Notes: a model not told the origin generated them from the letters alone. A stretch of DNA of 64,000 bases from Brevibacillus sp. JNUCC-41 (GCF_014844095.1 NZ_CP062163.1:2255001-2319000); one strand, 5' to 3'. Positions 36,170 to 43,699 are shown, numbered from the stretch's first letter. Translations and numbers: made by a program.

Positions 36170-36290
36170 ATAACATTTATAGATAGAAACCATACCCTGA
36201 GAAGTTGAAGGTGTTGCTTTGGGGCAGATGGTTCGGGAACATCATGTGATGAAAGATATGTGGTCCGAACTCCTTTTACCTATAAATTGT

Positions 36291-36319
36291 GGGTCTCGGT
36301 CAATGACCGGACCCTTTTT
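36291..36319 (+). terminator. Second terminator-like hairpin
   Basis: GGGTCTCGGTCA and TGACCGGACCC pair with one bulge and are followed by TTTTTC. The sequence resembles the rlmCD terminator 310 bases earlier, with the repeat element between the two. Confidence 0.75.
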
Positions 36320-36421
36320 CGATTGAAGTGAAAGGAGGGGGATTTTTTTTTGAATGGATATTCTTGACGCTCTGACTTGGACATATAGTAAGGATATATA
36401 TAATGTGAGGCAGGTGATTTT

Positions 36422-36988
36422 ATTAATTTTCAAAAAGCGTTTGCTGTAATTGTTGGTAGCTTTTTGGTGGGTATAGGAATCAATGGCTTTTTAGTTCCGC
36501 ACCATTTAATAGATGGCGGCGTTATCGGGATTGCACTCATCCTTCATTATTTCTTTGGGTTTCAAACAGGGCTATCCATGTTGATCCTCAGTATTCCCAT
36601 ATTTTTATATGCCTGGTACTATGAACGGTTTTTTTTCTATAGCAGTGTTCACGGATTGCTTCTGACATCCCTTTTTATGGATTGGCTTAATCCATTGAAA
36701 AAAGTCTTTTCCATGTCGATACTAACAAGTTCTTTGATTGGCGGTGCCATCATAGGGATGGGGATAGGTCTCATGCTTCGATATGAGACAAGCAGCGGGG
36801 GAACGGATATGTTAGCCAAAATTATCTCGAAGTCTACTTCCATGGATATTGCATTGGCGATTATCGTCATAGATACACTAATCATTTCAGCTGCAGCATT
36901 CACCTTAGGTATCGAAATTTTTCTTTTTTCATGTGTGACGATCGTCATCATTGGACTGGTCACTTCGCTTATGAAAGTGAGGAAATGA
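36422..36988 (+). CDS. YitT-family membrane protein with apparent ATT start
   Basis: A membrane protein of about 188 residues with six hydrophobic segments; GINGFLVPHHLIDGGVIGI near residues 20-38 and a later SSGGTDMLAKIISK are YitT-family marks. It ends after the membrane part, without the C-terminal DUF2179 domain found in longer relatives. The frame is open upstream of the first ordinary start (TTG at 36464) and codes for the rest of the first helix: NFQKAFAVIVGSFL. The only codon at correct distance from AGGTGAT (36412-36418) is ATT at 36422. So either ATT is used or an original ATG was mutated. Function of the family is unknown; a transporter is commonly supposed. Confidence 0.75.
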   Translation: MNFQKAFAVIVGSFLVGIGINGFLVPHHLIDGGVIGIALILHYFFGFQTGLSMLILSIPIFLYAWYYERFFFYSSVHGLLLTSLFMDWLNPLKKVFSMSILTSSLIGGAIIGMGIGLMLRYETSSGGTDMLAKIISKSTSMDIALAIIVIDTLIISAAAFTLGIEIFLFSCVTIVIIGLVTSLMKVRK

Positions 36989-36996
36989 ATATACTA

Positions 36997-37857
36997 TCAG
37001 TTCCTTAAGATATAGGCCACTTCATCTATTGCCCTTTGCAGCTTTTCGCTATTTTTGTTAAACATCTCTTTAGCTTCCTTTGATTCAGTTCCAAGTGCAA
37101 ACAACTCTAAGTCCGCTTGGCATTTTTTCAAGGTCGCGAGCAAAAGAGGTTTTTCTTGGGGAGAAGGAACTTTAAGTTTATCATCAAAAAGGTCCACGGT
37201 TAATTCCCCGTTGGAATTAGCTTGACCAAGAAACACATTATCAAGGATTACACCCAACTTATCCAGTTCAGTATGAAGCCAATTTCGGTTCAGTCCAATC
37301 GTGGAAAGCGGTTCATCAAGTATGTTGCCATCCATAATGATGGTTTGTGGCTCCTTTACTGCAGCCACTGACAGGTTAAGGTCCTTAGGTGTTATAGGTA
37401 GATTTTGCTTCTTTAACATTACGGAAAAATCCCCGTTGGCTTCCAATAAGGCAAACTCAACTTCAGAAACATCGAAGACATCTTTTTTCCGGAGCAATGC
37501 CAATAATTCATCGATGGTGTATTTCTCTTTTTTTAAATTATCTTCCATGACTTTTCCATCTTTGATGAAAACCGATGCCTTTCCTTCCACAAGATCACGG
37601 AATGTTTTACTTTTTAGGGATATTGATCCCGCAATGAAGGGTGCTATGGCAAAAACAAGAATGGACAGTACACCATGTATAACATTGCCCTCAACTTTCG
37701 TAGCTAATTCTGCCCCAACATTACCAATGGTTATACCCGTTACATATTCAAAAAAGGAGAGCTGGGACAATTGTTTTTTTCCTAGCACTTTTGTGATCAC
37801 AAAAAGAACAATTAAAAAGAATAATGAACGTAAAACAATTTCTATCCAATCCGGCAT
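36997..37857 (-). CDS. DUF421 (YetF-like) membrane protein of the spoVA cluster
   Basis: A 286-residue protein with about three N-terminal membrane helices, then the DUF421 domain (TKVLGKKQLSQLSFFEYV, FVKDG-like FIKDGKVMEDNL, LRKKDVFDVSEVEFALLE) and a helical C-terminal extension of about 90 residues. The ATG at 37857 follows AGGAGGTG; the TTG at 37863 is too close. DUF421 and DUF1657 genes accompany spoVAC, spoVAD and spoVAEb in the mobile spoVA operon (spoVA2mob) known to raise spore heat resistance in some Bacillus. Here it is the last gene of the cluster. Confidence 0.85.
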   Translation of the reverse strand: MPDWIEIVLRSLFFLIVLFVITKVLGKKQLSQLSFFEYVTGITIGNVGAELATKVEGNVIHGVLSILVFAIAPFIAGSISLKSKTFRDLVEGKASVFIKDGKVMEDNLKKEKYTIDELLALLRKKDVFDVSEVEFALLEANGDFSVMLKKQNLPITPKDLNLSVAAVKEPQTIIMDGNILDEPLSTIGLNRNWLHTELDKLGVILDNVFLGQANSNGELTVDLFDDKLKVPSPQEKPLLLATLKKCQADLELFALGTESKEAKEMFNKNSEKLQRAIDEVAYILRN

Positions 37858-37887
37858 TACCAAACACCTCCTGCTTGATCATTGTAT

Positions 37888-38094
37888 TTAAAAACCTTTA
37901 TATTGTGGTTCTTCCCGTTCTAACTCTCCCACGCGCTTCTGTACATCCTCCATAACTTCATTCACCACCAGCATCGTTTCATGTAAGATGCGTTTAGATT
38001 CATCATCTTCAGTCCGGAGTGCTAAGCTGGATAAGCCTGCTTCAACTCCTTTAAGGCTAGAGACACATTGTTTTACATTAGAAGCTATTGTCAT
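37888..38094 (-). CDS. DUF1657 protein of the spoVA cluster
   Basis: A 68-residue helical protein, MTIASNVKQCVSSLKGVEAG at the start and LEREEPQYKGF at the end, matching the DUF1657 family; it is a paralogue of the protein at 39667-39870, which also ends EEPQYK. The ATG at 38094 follows GAGGAGGATG. Remarkably the reading frame is open far upstream, running through the broken spoVAE remnant, because the likely TGA stop of spoVAE is now CGA. Function unknown; expected in the forespore by association. Confidence 0.85.
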   Translation of the reverse strand: MTIASNVKQCVSSLKGVEAGLSSLALRTEDDESKRILHETMLVVNEVMEDVQKRVGELEREEPQYKGF

Positions 38095-38104
38095 ACAGCA
38101 TCCT

Positions 38105-38250
38105 CCTCGTCCTTTGGCTCTTAATATAATGGCTTGTAACACTCCGAGGTTGTTTTTCCCGGCACAGGTTACTTCAATCGTGCCAGTGACAACAACCGAT
38201 CAATCCATGCTTTTCCGCATCCGCTAACGCTCCTGAAAACAATGTCTTCA
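38105..38250 (-). pseudogene. spoVAE: Remnant of spoVAE (spoVAEb), frameshifted and 5'-truncated
   Basis: Between spoVAD and the DUF1657 gene the minus strand encodes, in one frame, KTLFSGALADAEKHGLIG (38248-38195) and, after a one-base shift at about 38194, VVTGTIEVTCAG and then QAIILRAKG (to about 38110). These align with the SpoVAE C-terminus (pattern AEKHGfIGVlTGifEVTsAG ... AlIfKpKG). The N-terminal 70 or so residues are missing and the 78 bases next to spoVAD hold nothing recognisable. The expected stop after KG is CGA rather than TGA. In spoVA operons this gene encodes part of the dipicolinate channel apparatus. Confidence 0.75.
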
Positions 38251-38328
38251 GCCGCGAATCCTCATTCCGATGAGCAGGCACTTCAAACCATATATGACCC
38301 GATTACACAAGTGAATCATGGTTGTCAC

Positions 38329-39333
38329 TCATTCATATTCAATCGAAACGGCATGGGCTATGCATGGGATCGTCTCACTTTGTTGAAAAGATAGGGGAGA
38401 TAATAAGGCGCCGGTAGCCACGACGAGCAATCGTTTTATTTCTCCCTTTTTCATGCGATTCAATAAATGACCATAAACGACGGTTGCTGAACATCCAGGG
38501 CCACTTGCCCCGGACAAGACCGGTTGACCATCCCTGTATATCATTAAACCGCAATCTTTATATTGCTCTTCTTTAATCGGCGTACCATGTTTTTCAAATA
38601 ATGCCAGAGAAACTTCATGTCCAATCTTCCCTAAATCCCCGGTCACTATTAAATCATAATAGGATGGGTCGAGGTTTCGTTCTCTTAAATGAGCTTCAAT
38701 CGTATCTACAGCAGCTGGTGCCATGGCACCGCCCATATTGAAAGGATCAGTCAATCCCATGTCGATGACACGGCCTATCGTAGCTGAAGTGACCCTAGGG
38801 CCTTCCCCGGCACTACCTAATAAAGCTACCCCTGCCCCCGTAACGGTCCATTGGGCTGTTGGAGGTTTTTGCCCTCCGTATTCAGTCGGATAGCGAAATT
38901 GCTTTTCTACTGCGGCGTTATGACTTGATGCTCCTGTCAATAAGTACTCTGCCCCTTTGGTATTGACAAGGTATGCACCAAGAGCCAGTCCCTCCATGGA
39001 GGTGGAGCAAGCACCGAATAAGCCGAGATAAGGTGTTCCCAGTGTACGACAGGCAAAACTCGTAGGGGTTATTTGATTGATAAGGTCGCCACCAAGGAAA
39101 AAGTGAATCTGTTCCTTCTGAAGACCCGCCTTTTCTATTGCTTTTGTACTCGCTTCTTCCAATAAGACTTTATGTGCCTTTTCATAGGTATCTTGATTTA
39201 TCCATAAATCGGAATGGAGTAGATCGAAATCATCCGCAAGCAAACCTTCTGCTTCAAATGGACCGCCAACGGTTCCTGTGGAGATGATGACAGGCTTTTG
39301 ATCAAACACCCATGTGCGATGCCCCGTAAGCAT
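38329..39333 (-). CDS. spoVAD: Stage V sporulation protein AD
   Basis: A 334-residue protein of thiolase-like fold that binds dipicolinic acid and takes part in its uptake into the forespore. Family blocks: MLTGHRTWVFDQKPVI at the start, GDLINQITPTSFACRTLGTPY, FGACSTSMEGLALG, DPFNMGGAMAPAA and SGASGPGCSATVVYGHLL. The ATG at 39333 follows GGAGGGG. Length and motifs look intact, so the protein may still be functional although spoVAC is absent next to it and spoVAE is broken. Elsewhere in the genome a complete spoVA operon is likely. Confidence 0.93.
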   Translation of the reverse strand: MLTGHRTWVFDQKPVIISTGTVGGPFEAEGLLADDFDLLHSDLWINQDTYEKAHKVLLEEASTKAIEKAGLQKEQIHFFLGGDLINQITPTSFACRTLGTPYLGLFGACSTSMEGLALGAYLVNTKGAEYLLTGASSHNAAVEKQFRYPTEYGGQKPPTAQWTVTGAGVALLGSAGEGPRVTSATIGRVIDMGLTDPFNMGGAMAPAAVDTIEAHLRERNLDPSYYDLIVTGDLGKIGHEVSLALFEKHGTPIKEEQYKDCGLMIYRDGQPVLSGASGPGCSATVVYGHLLNRMKKGEIKRLLVVATGALLSPLSFQQSETIPCIAHAVSIEYE

Positions 39334-39623
39334 TATAAACCCCTCCATTGTAGAGTATTGTCAGTGCTAAGATTAAACCTTGGAATAAACATAGATCCTT
39401 GAGTCAATTCCTTTTGAAATCCTTTTATTAAGGTCTTACGAAAATTTGTAAGCGTATGAATTAATAGCTTCAGCGACTTCGTCCTGTTTCATTAGCTTTA
39501 GGCTTGATTGCCTGCAATTCGGTCAATTGGATTGCTTCTATGTAACCCTAGGTATATTCAAGCCCTGTCCTTTATTAAAGAAAAAGAATGGAAGGCTTCA
39601 TTCTCCTTATGGATTAAAGATAT
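39334..39623. other. Gap upstream of spoVAD; no spoVAC found
   Basis: In complete clusters spoVAC lies directly before spoVAD. Here about 290 bases separate spoVAD from a terminator, and I can read no SpoVAC fragment on either strand. The region must hold the promoter of the spoVAD unit; I could not identify a convincing forespore promoter. Confidence 0.5.
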
Positions 39624-39657
39624 AAAAAAGGCTGGTTGCTTTAACCAACCTTTTTTA
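39624..39657 (-). terminator. Terminator of the upstream DUF1657 gene
   Basis: On the minus strand AAAAAAGGTTGGTT pairs with AACCAGCC (one mismatch) and a T run follows, separating the DUF1657 gene at 39667 from spoVAD. Confidence 0.85.
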
Positions 39658-39666
39658 TATGAATGA

Positions 39667-39870
39667 TTATTGTTTATATTGAGGTTCCTCGCTTTGAATC
39701 TCTTCAATGCGAGGTGTGATGCTGTCCACGATTGTTTGTGTTTGTTGGGCAGCTTGTTGGTATAGCTGTTTGGCTTGCTCATTATCTGTGGATAGAGCGA
39801 AGGTTTCAAAGCTCGCTTGAGCGCTTTTTAGCCCTGCTATAGTTGTCTTAACATCGCTTATTACTGTCAT
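39667..39870 (-). CDS. DUF1657 protein, second copy
   Basis: A 67-residue helical protein beginning MTVISDVKTTIAGLKSAQAS and ending IQSEEPQYKQ, of the same family as the protein at 37888-38094. It is preceded by GGGAGG and followed by its own terminator, so it is a single-gene unit next to the spoVA remnant. The -10-like TACTCTA and -35-like AGTATA about 45-70 bases upstream recall forespore sigma-G promoters only loosely. Confidence 0.85.
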   Translation of the reverse strand: MTVISDVKTTIAGLKSAQASFETFALSTDNEQAKQLYQQAAQQTQTIVDSITPRIEEIQSEEPQYKQ

Positions 39871-39959
39871 GTTGTATGAACCTCCCTTTTTTGTAACTGC
39901 CTTATTAGAGTACGGAAAAAATGATTATCTATACTTTCCAAATTTCTCTAGGAATTGAG

Positions 39960-39979
39960 TTAATCAAACGTTTGATTAA
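39960..39979. promoter_or_regulatory. Perfect 20-base palindrome, putative operator
   Basis: TTAATCAAACGTTTGATTAA is identical to its reverse complement. It lies between the divergent DUF1657 gene and the amt unit. A near-identical palindrome occurs at 42241-42266. Size and symmetry suit a TetR-type repressor; no such regulator is encoded in this window. Confidence 0.6.
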
Positions 39980-40107
39980 TGGAAAGGAGTGTAGTTAATC
40001 TCTCTCCATTTGATACGCAAATCGTTTCATTGTTTAATTATTGACTGAATTCAGAATTATTAATATAATTACAGAAAACATAACGTGATTACGTGAGGTG
40101 ATATAAC

Positions 40108-40521
40108 ATTTATATTCGGGACGATTTGAATAGTAGAGTTGTTTTTGAAATTTCATCTGATGAAGTGTTAAAAGGCTTGCTATTTTATAAAAGCAAACAG
40201 GAGTCGGAAATTGAATCGATCAAAGGTAAAATACATAAATATGAGCAAAAACGAAGGGCTGAGGAAGCTTGGTATCAATCCCTATCACCATTTAAACGTT
40301 TTTTTACAGGGCGTGCCCCAAGTCATCACCAGGCCGTTGAGCATTTGGTGAATGTTAAGGATCGATATAAAAAAATTGAGATAATAAAACAGAAGGTTGC
40401 TTTTTTAAATCAGGTGATCGGTTTACTCGAAGCTGAAACGGAAAAACGGGAAATGAATTTACCATCAGACATCATTAAAGAAATAATGGACTGGCAGAAA
40501 GCGGAGGGAACGCCAAGATGA
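40108..40521 (+). CDS. Coiled-coil protein coupled to amt, apparent ATT start
   Basis: About 137 residues, soluble, highly charged and mostly helical; a coiled coil runs from FYKSKQESEIESIKGKIHKY through the middle and again near KIEIIKQKVAFLNQVIGLLE. I do not recognise the family. The first ordinary start codon is TTG at 40126 without a site, whereas GAGGTGAT (40095-40102) is followed after AAC by ATT at 40108, giving (M)YIRDDLNSRVVFEIS; an in-frame stop precedes it. The end overlaps amt by 4 bases, so it is probably made with the transporter and takes a position where a PII protein gene (glnK) might be expected. Confidence 0.65.
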   Translation: MYIRDDLNSRVVFEISSDEVLKGLLFYKSKQESEIESIKGKIHKYEQKRRAEEAWYQSLSPFKRFFTGRAPSHHQAVEHLVNVKDRYKKIEIIKQKVAFLNQVIGLLEAETEKREMNLPSDIIKEIMDWQKAEGTPR

Positions 40522-41795
40522 CTCTAGAAACGTTAAACACGGGATTGGATACGGTTTGGGTGGTTCTGACAGCAGCCATGATTCTATTAATGGAGGGCGG
40601 GTTTGCTTTATTGGAGGCGGGGTTCGTCCGTACGAAGAATAATGTGAATATCATCATGAAGGTTTTTGCTGATATTACGATCGGCACGCTTTGCTATTTC
40701 GTCGTTGGTTTTGGCTTAATGTATGGAACCGATGTATTTGGAACCATTGGGGCAAGTGGCTTTCTTCTGAAAGGCGATTTGTCGCACATCGACCTTACGA
40801 TTTCCATGGATGCATTTTGGTTATTTCAAGGGGCATTCGTCATCGCCGTTATTTCAATAGTTTCGGGAGCGGTTGCGGAAAGGATTAACTTTCGGGCGTA
40901 TCTTATTTTTGTTGTAATGATGACGGCATTCATCTATCCGATTGCCGGTCACTGGGTATGGGGGGGTGGCTGGTTAAGCGGGTTGGGCATGCAGGACTTC
41001 GCAGGGTCTGCGGTCATTCATGCACTAGGTGGTTTTTCTGCACTTGCGGCTGCCAGTGTAATCGGTCCGAGAGCAGGTAAATTCACTTCACGGGGGACTA
41101 GCTCCATTTCACTGCCGAGTAATCTTCCACTGGCATCTGTCGGGGCATTCCTTTTATGGTTTGGCTGGTTTGGATTCAATGCAGGAAGTACCTTGCAGGC
41201 TACAGATGGACGCATTGGCCATATTGCCATTGTCACGATGCTCTCAGCAGCATCAGGGGGAGCGGTGACCTTGCTTTATACACTATTTAGATATAGACGC
41301 TCGGATGCTCCTTCCGTCATCAATGGCTCACTTGCAGGTCTTGTCGGGATTACAGCTGGATGTGCATTCGTTAGTGATCTGGCAGCATTACTGATTGGAT
41401 CGGTTTCTGGAATGTTGATGTTGGCTGCGACAAATTGGTTGGAAGCCCGAAAAATCGATGATCCTGTTGGTGCCTTTCCCGTTCATGCGGCATCAGGAAT
41501 GTGGGGTGCTATAGCGGTAGGGCTTTTTTCCACTGAAAACGGATTGTTTGCAGGTGGGGGATGGCATTTGCTCGGAGTTCAAACGTTAGGATTAGTGGTG
41601 TTATGCATCTGGGGCTTTTCAGTGACATGGCTCGTTTTTAAAGTGATAAATGTTTGGCTGCCTATTAGATCCACTGAAGAAGAAGAAGAACTTGGGTTGG
41701 ATATCAGTTATCATGGCATCATGGCCACACATACCTCACCGGAGTTCATCAAGGTAGAGGACTACTATAATCAAGATGAAGAATTGACAAGGTAA
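40518..41795 (+). CDS. amt: Ammonium transporter (Amt family)
   Basis: A 425-residue membrane protein with eleven predicted helices. It has the Amt marks ALLEAGFVRTKN (helix 1), a GHWVWGGGWLSGLGMQDFAG segment, and HAASGMWGAIAVGLF with the second pore histidine; the first pore histidine is in VIHALGGFSALAA. It conducts ammonium or ammonia into the cell. The cytosolic tail of about 55 residues is longer than usual and acidic, with EEEEELGLD. No glnK is adjacent; the partner gene upstream is the coiled-coil protein, with a 4-base overlap. Confidence 0.93.
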   Translation: MTLETLNTGLDTVWVVLTAAMILLMEGGFALLEAGFVRTKNNVNIIMKVFADITIGTLCYFVVGFGLMYGTDVFGTIGASGFLLKGDLSHIDLTISMDAFWLFQGAFVIAVISIVSGAVAERINFRAYLIFVVMMTAFIYPIAGHWVWGGGWLSGLGMQDFAGSAVIHALGGFSALAAASVIGPRAGKFTSRGTSSISLPSNLPLASVGAFLLWFGWFGFNAGSTLQATDGRIGHIAIVTMLSAASGGAVTLLYTLFRYRRSDAPSVINGSLAGLVGITAGCAFVSDLAALLIGSVSGMLMLAATNWLEARKIDDPVGAFPVHAASGMWGAIAVGLFSTENGLFAGGGWHLLGVQTLGLVVLCIWGFSVTWLVFKVINVWLPIRSTEEEEELGLDISYHGIMATHTSPEFIKVEDYYNQDEELTR

Positions 41796-41839
41796 TGTCC
41801 ATAATACGATGGTAGAATCAAGTAAGAGGTGAATTTTAA

Positions 41840-42067
41840 ATGGGTGCATGTAATCTTAATCATTCGCAACAAGATGTCAGGCTGAAATTTGAGAGTCAAA
41901 AGGCATTTTTACCAACCGAATTGAGTCGAACATTAGATCGATATCTTGAAAAAGGGAATTCGCAAGAAACATTGAATGAACTTTTTCATCTATTGAAAAA
42001 GTATGACTTGTCTACCCAGGAGGAACAGGAATCTAGAAACGAAAAGTTGAAACAGATCATGCTGTAA
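41840..42067 (+). CDS. Small protein of unknown function
   Basis: A 75-residue soluble protein beginning MGACNLNHSQQDVRLKFESQ and continuing as two or three amphipathic helices with a charged C-terminus. No family is recognised. AAGAGGTG precedes the ATG by a good distance and a strong terminator follows, so it is probably expressed, either from the amt mRNA (45 bases upstream) or alone. Confidence 0.65.
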   Translation: MGACNLNHSQQDVRLKFESQKAFLPTELSRTLDRYLEKGNSQETLNELFHLLKKYDLSTQEEQESRNEKLKQIML

Positions 42068-42071
42068 AAGA

Positions 42072-42112
42072 GAAAGAACGAGAGTGCAAGTATACTCTCG
42101 TTCTTTTTTTGT
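42072..42112 (+). terminator. Terminator of the amt unit
   Basis: AAGAACGAGAGT pairs with ACTCTCGTTCTT around GCAAGTAT, followed by TTTTTTTG. Confidence 0.92.
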
Positions 42113-42217
42113 TTTTTTATTATGGAATCTTCTGTTAAATGTTTAAAGGATTCCGCGGGAATGTGGCTGACTCCTATTTTCTTTTAAACCAGAGCATCAG
42201 TAATTATAACTACTTAT

Positions 42218-42266
42218 TTGATTAATCATTTTAATTTAAAGTTTTAATCAATCGTTTGATTAAAAC
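42218..42266. promoter_or_regulatory. Long palindrome plus half-site, putative operator
   Basis: GTTTTAATCAA-TCGT-TTGATTAAAAC (42241-42266) has perfect 11-base arms. Its central 20 bases differ at one position from the palindrome at 39960-39979. A further TGATTAATCA (about 42219-42228) lies just before it. The site is in the gap between the amt unit terminator and the convergent gene ending at 42354, where no promoter is obvious. Confidence 0.6.
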
Positions 42267-42317
42267 TCATGTACTGGCTGACTAACAGAGCCTTTGATAA
42301 AAGCAAGGAGAAAGTAA

Positions 42318-42352
42318 AAAGGCGGGAGCCCATAAGGCGCTCCTGCTATTTC
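42318..42352 (-). terminator. Terminator of the Q/N/R-rich coiled-coil gene
   Basis: On the minus strand GCAGGAGC pairs with GCTCCCGC (one mismatch) across CGCCTTATGG-like loop sequence, followed by CTTTTTAC. Confidence 0.7.
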
Positions 42353-42353
42353 T

Positions 42354-42791
42354 TTAAAAACCATCATCTGTTGCGGTGAAGGGGATGTTAAGGTTTCGTT
42401 CAACGGCACGAAGTCTTTGATTTAGTCGATTCAGCCTATTCATTTGACGTTGATCATTTTGACTCAGTCTGGTTATTTCCTGGTTTACACGGTTCACTTC
42501 TCGATTTATTCTTGTAATTTCTTGGTTCTGCCGAGTGAGTTCCCTTGATTGACGCTCGTTTTGACGCTCAAGTTCCCGGACTCTTCTTTCAAGTTGTTGA
42601 GGCTGCCTTTCAACGTCGAATTGGTCGGGTGCCTGACTATATGGATTTTCTTGTACCTGCTGAAGGTTCCAATCTTGCTGTGGCATGTAATCAAATCGTT
42701 CAGGCTGTTGGAAATATGGGTTATAATTAGGCTCAAAGTACTGGTGATTTCCATTTTGTTGTGGAAAAGGGTAAAATCCGTATGAATTCAT
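42354..42791 (-). CDS. Q/N/R-rich coiled-coil protein, possible spore-surface protein
   Basis: A 145-residue protein in two parts. The first 65 residues are rich in Y, F, P, Q and N (NSYGFYPFPQQNGNHQYFEP), without any membrane segment. The second half is a coiled coil with repeating R/N/Q heptads: LERRVRELERQNERQ, then ITRINREVNRVNQEITRL. It ends in VERNLNIPFTATDDGF. Such tyrosine/glutamine-rich plus coiled-coil proteins are common among Bacillus spore coat and crust proteins, but I cannot name it. The ATG at 42791 follows AGGAGAG. Confidence 0.65.
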   Translation of the reverse strand: MNSYGFYPFPQQNGNHQYFEPNYNPYFQQPERFDYMPQQDWNLQQVQENPYSQAPDQFDVERQPQQLERRVRELERQNERQSRELTRQNQEITRINREVNRVNQEITRLSQNDQRQMNRLNRLNQRLRAVERNLNIPFTATDDGF

Positions 42792-43042
42792 CGTCAACTC
42801 TCCTTTTTAAAATTCGGGATGGATACTTTATAACTTATGTAAGTTCCGATGAAGTGACTAGGCGTTAGCCCATACTCGGGAGAAGAGTTAATTCACAGAA
42901 AAAATTTCAATAAATTTGCAGAAACCATCCGGTTCCTATATCGTTTAGGATAGGGGAAATTCTTTTAACTCCATCTTGAAACCAATCCATGGGATAATCC
43001 GTATATATATATAAAAGAGTGTAAGTCAGGAGTGTAATGATT

Positions 43043-43699
43043 ATGAATCGATTTCTTGCTGATATTGTTCCGATATTGATTGCATTTCCAATAGTTTTGC
43101 CGATTTGGATGATTAGCTATTTTGCATTGAACCAACCGTTTGCCTTATCCGTTGTCATTTCTTTAGCAGGAGGGGCGCTTGCATACTGGCTAAGTTCCGT
43201 ATATTTTTCATCAAGATACCTCAAAAAACATGAATTGACGAGAAAAGAATATCAATATATTAAGAAAAATTTATTTGAAGCAAAATCAAAGATATGGCGG
43301 GTTCAAAAAGCATTAATCTCGGTCAGGCATATCTCTTCTTTTAAACAGAGGAAGGATATGATTAAAATGATCAGAAAAATATATAGTCTGACAAAGAAAG
43401 AACCGAAGCGATTTTACCAAGCGGAACAATTTTATTACTCGCATCTGGATTCCGCCATGGAGCTTGCGGAGAAATATGTTTTTTTAGCACAGCAGCCAAA
43501 AAAGAATAGGGAACTCGAACTTTCCTTAACAGAGACTCGCAAAACTTTAAAGGAACTCACTAATACGATAGAAAAGGATTTATATAAAGTTATTGCCGAT
43601 GATATTGATCACCTTAACTTCGAATTGGATGTTGCTAAGCAATCCATTGAAACTAGAAAAGAGTCACAAGTAATTGATGAAAGCAGGAGGTTAAAATGA
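43043..43699 (+). CDS. xpaC: XpaC-family membrane protein
   Basis: A 218-residue protein: two N-terminal membrane segments ([20 protein letters not shown] and [19 protein letters not shown]), then a long helical cytosolic domain ([16 protein letters not shown] helices, [28 protein letters not shown]). It matches XpaC, annotated in databases as 5-bromo-4-chloroindolyl phosphate hydrolysis protein, a label from an early screen that says little about its role. The gene overlaps telA by 4 bases, the pair known from B. subtilis xpaC-yaaN. The ATG at 43043 sits at better distance from AGGAGTG than the one at 43037. Confidence 0.88.
   Translation: MNRFLADIVPILIAFPIVLPIWMISYFALNQPFALSVVISLAGGALAYWLSSVYFSSRYLKKHELTRKEYQYIKKNLFEAKSKIWRVQKALISVRHISSFKQRKDMIKMIRKIYSLTKKEPKRFYQAEQFYYSHLDSAMELAEKYVFLAQQPKKNRELELSLTETRKTLKELTNTIEKDLYKVIADDIDHLNFELDVAKQSIETRKESQVIDESRRLK

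Noticed and set aside
37301..37891. 196-codon frame on the plus strand
   Set aside because: Antisense to the DUF421 gene, no binding site, composition of a shadow frame.
39334..39623. Possible spoVAC remnant before spoVAD
   Set aside because: Translation of the minus strand gave no stretch resembling SpoVAC.
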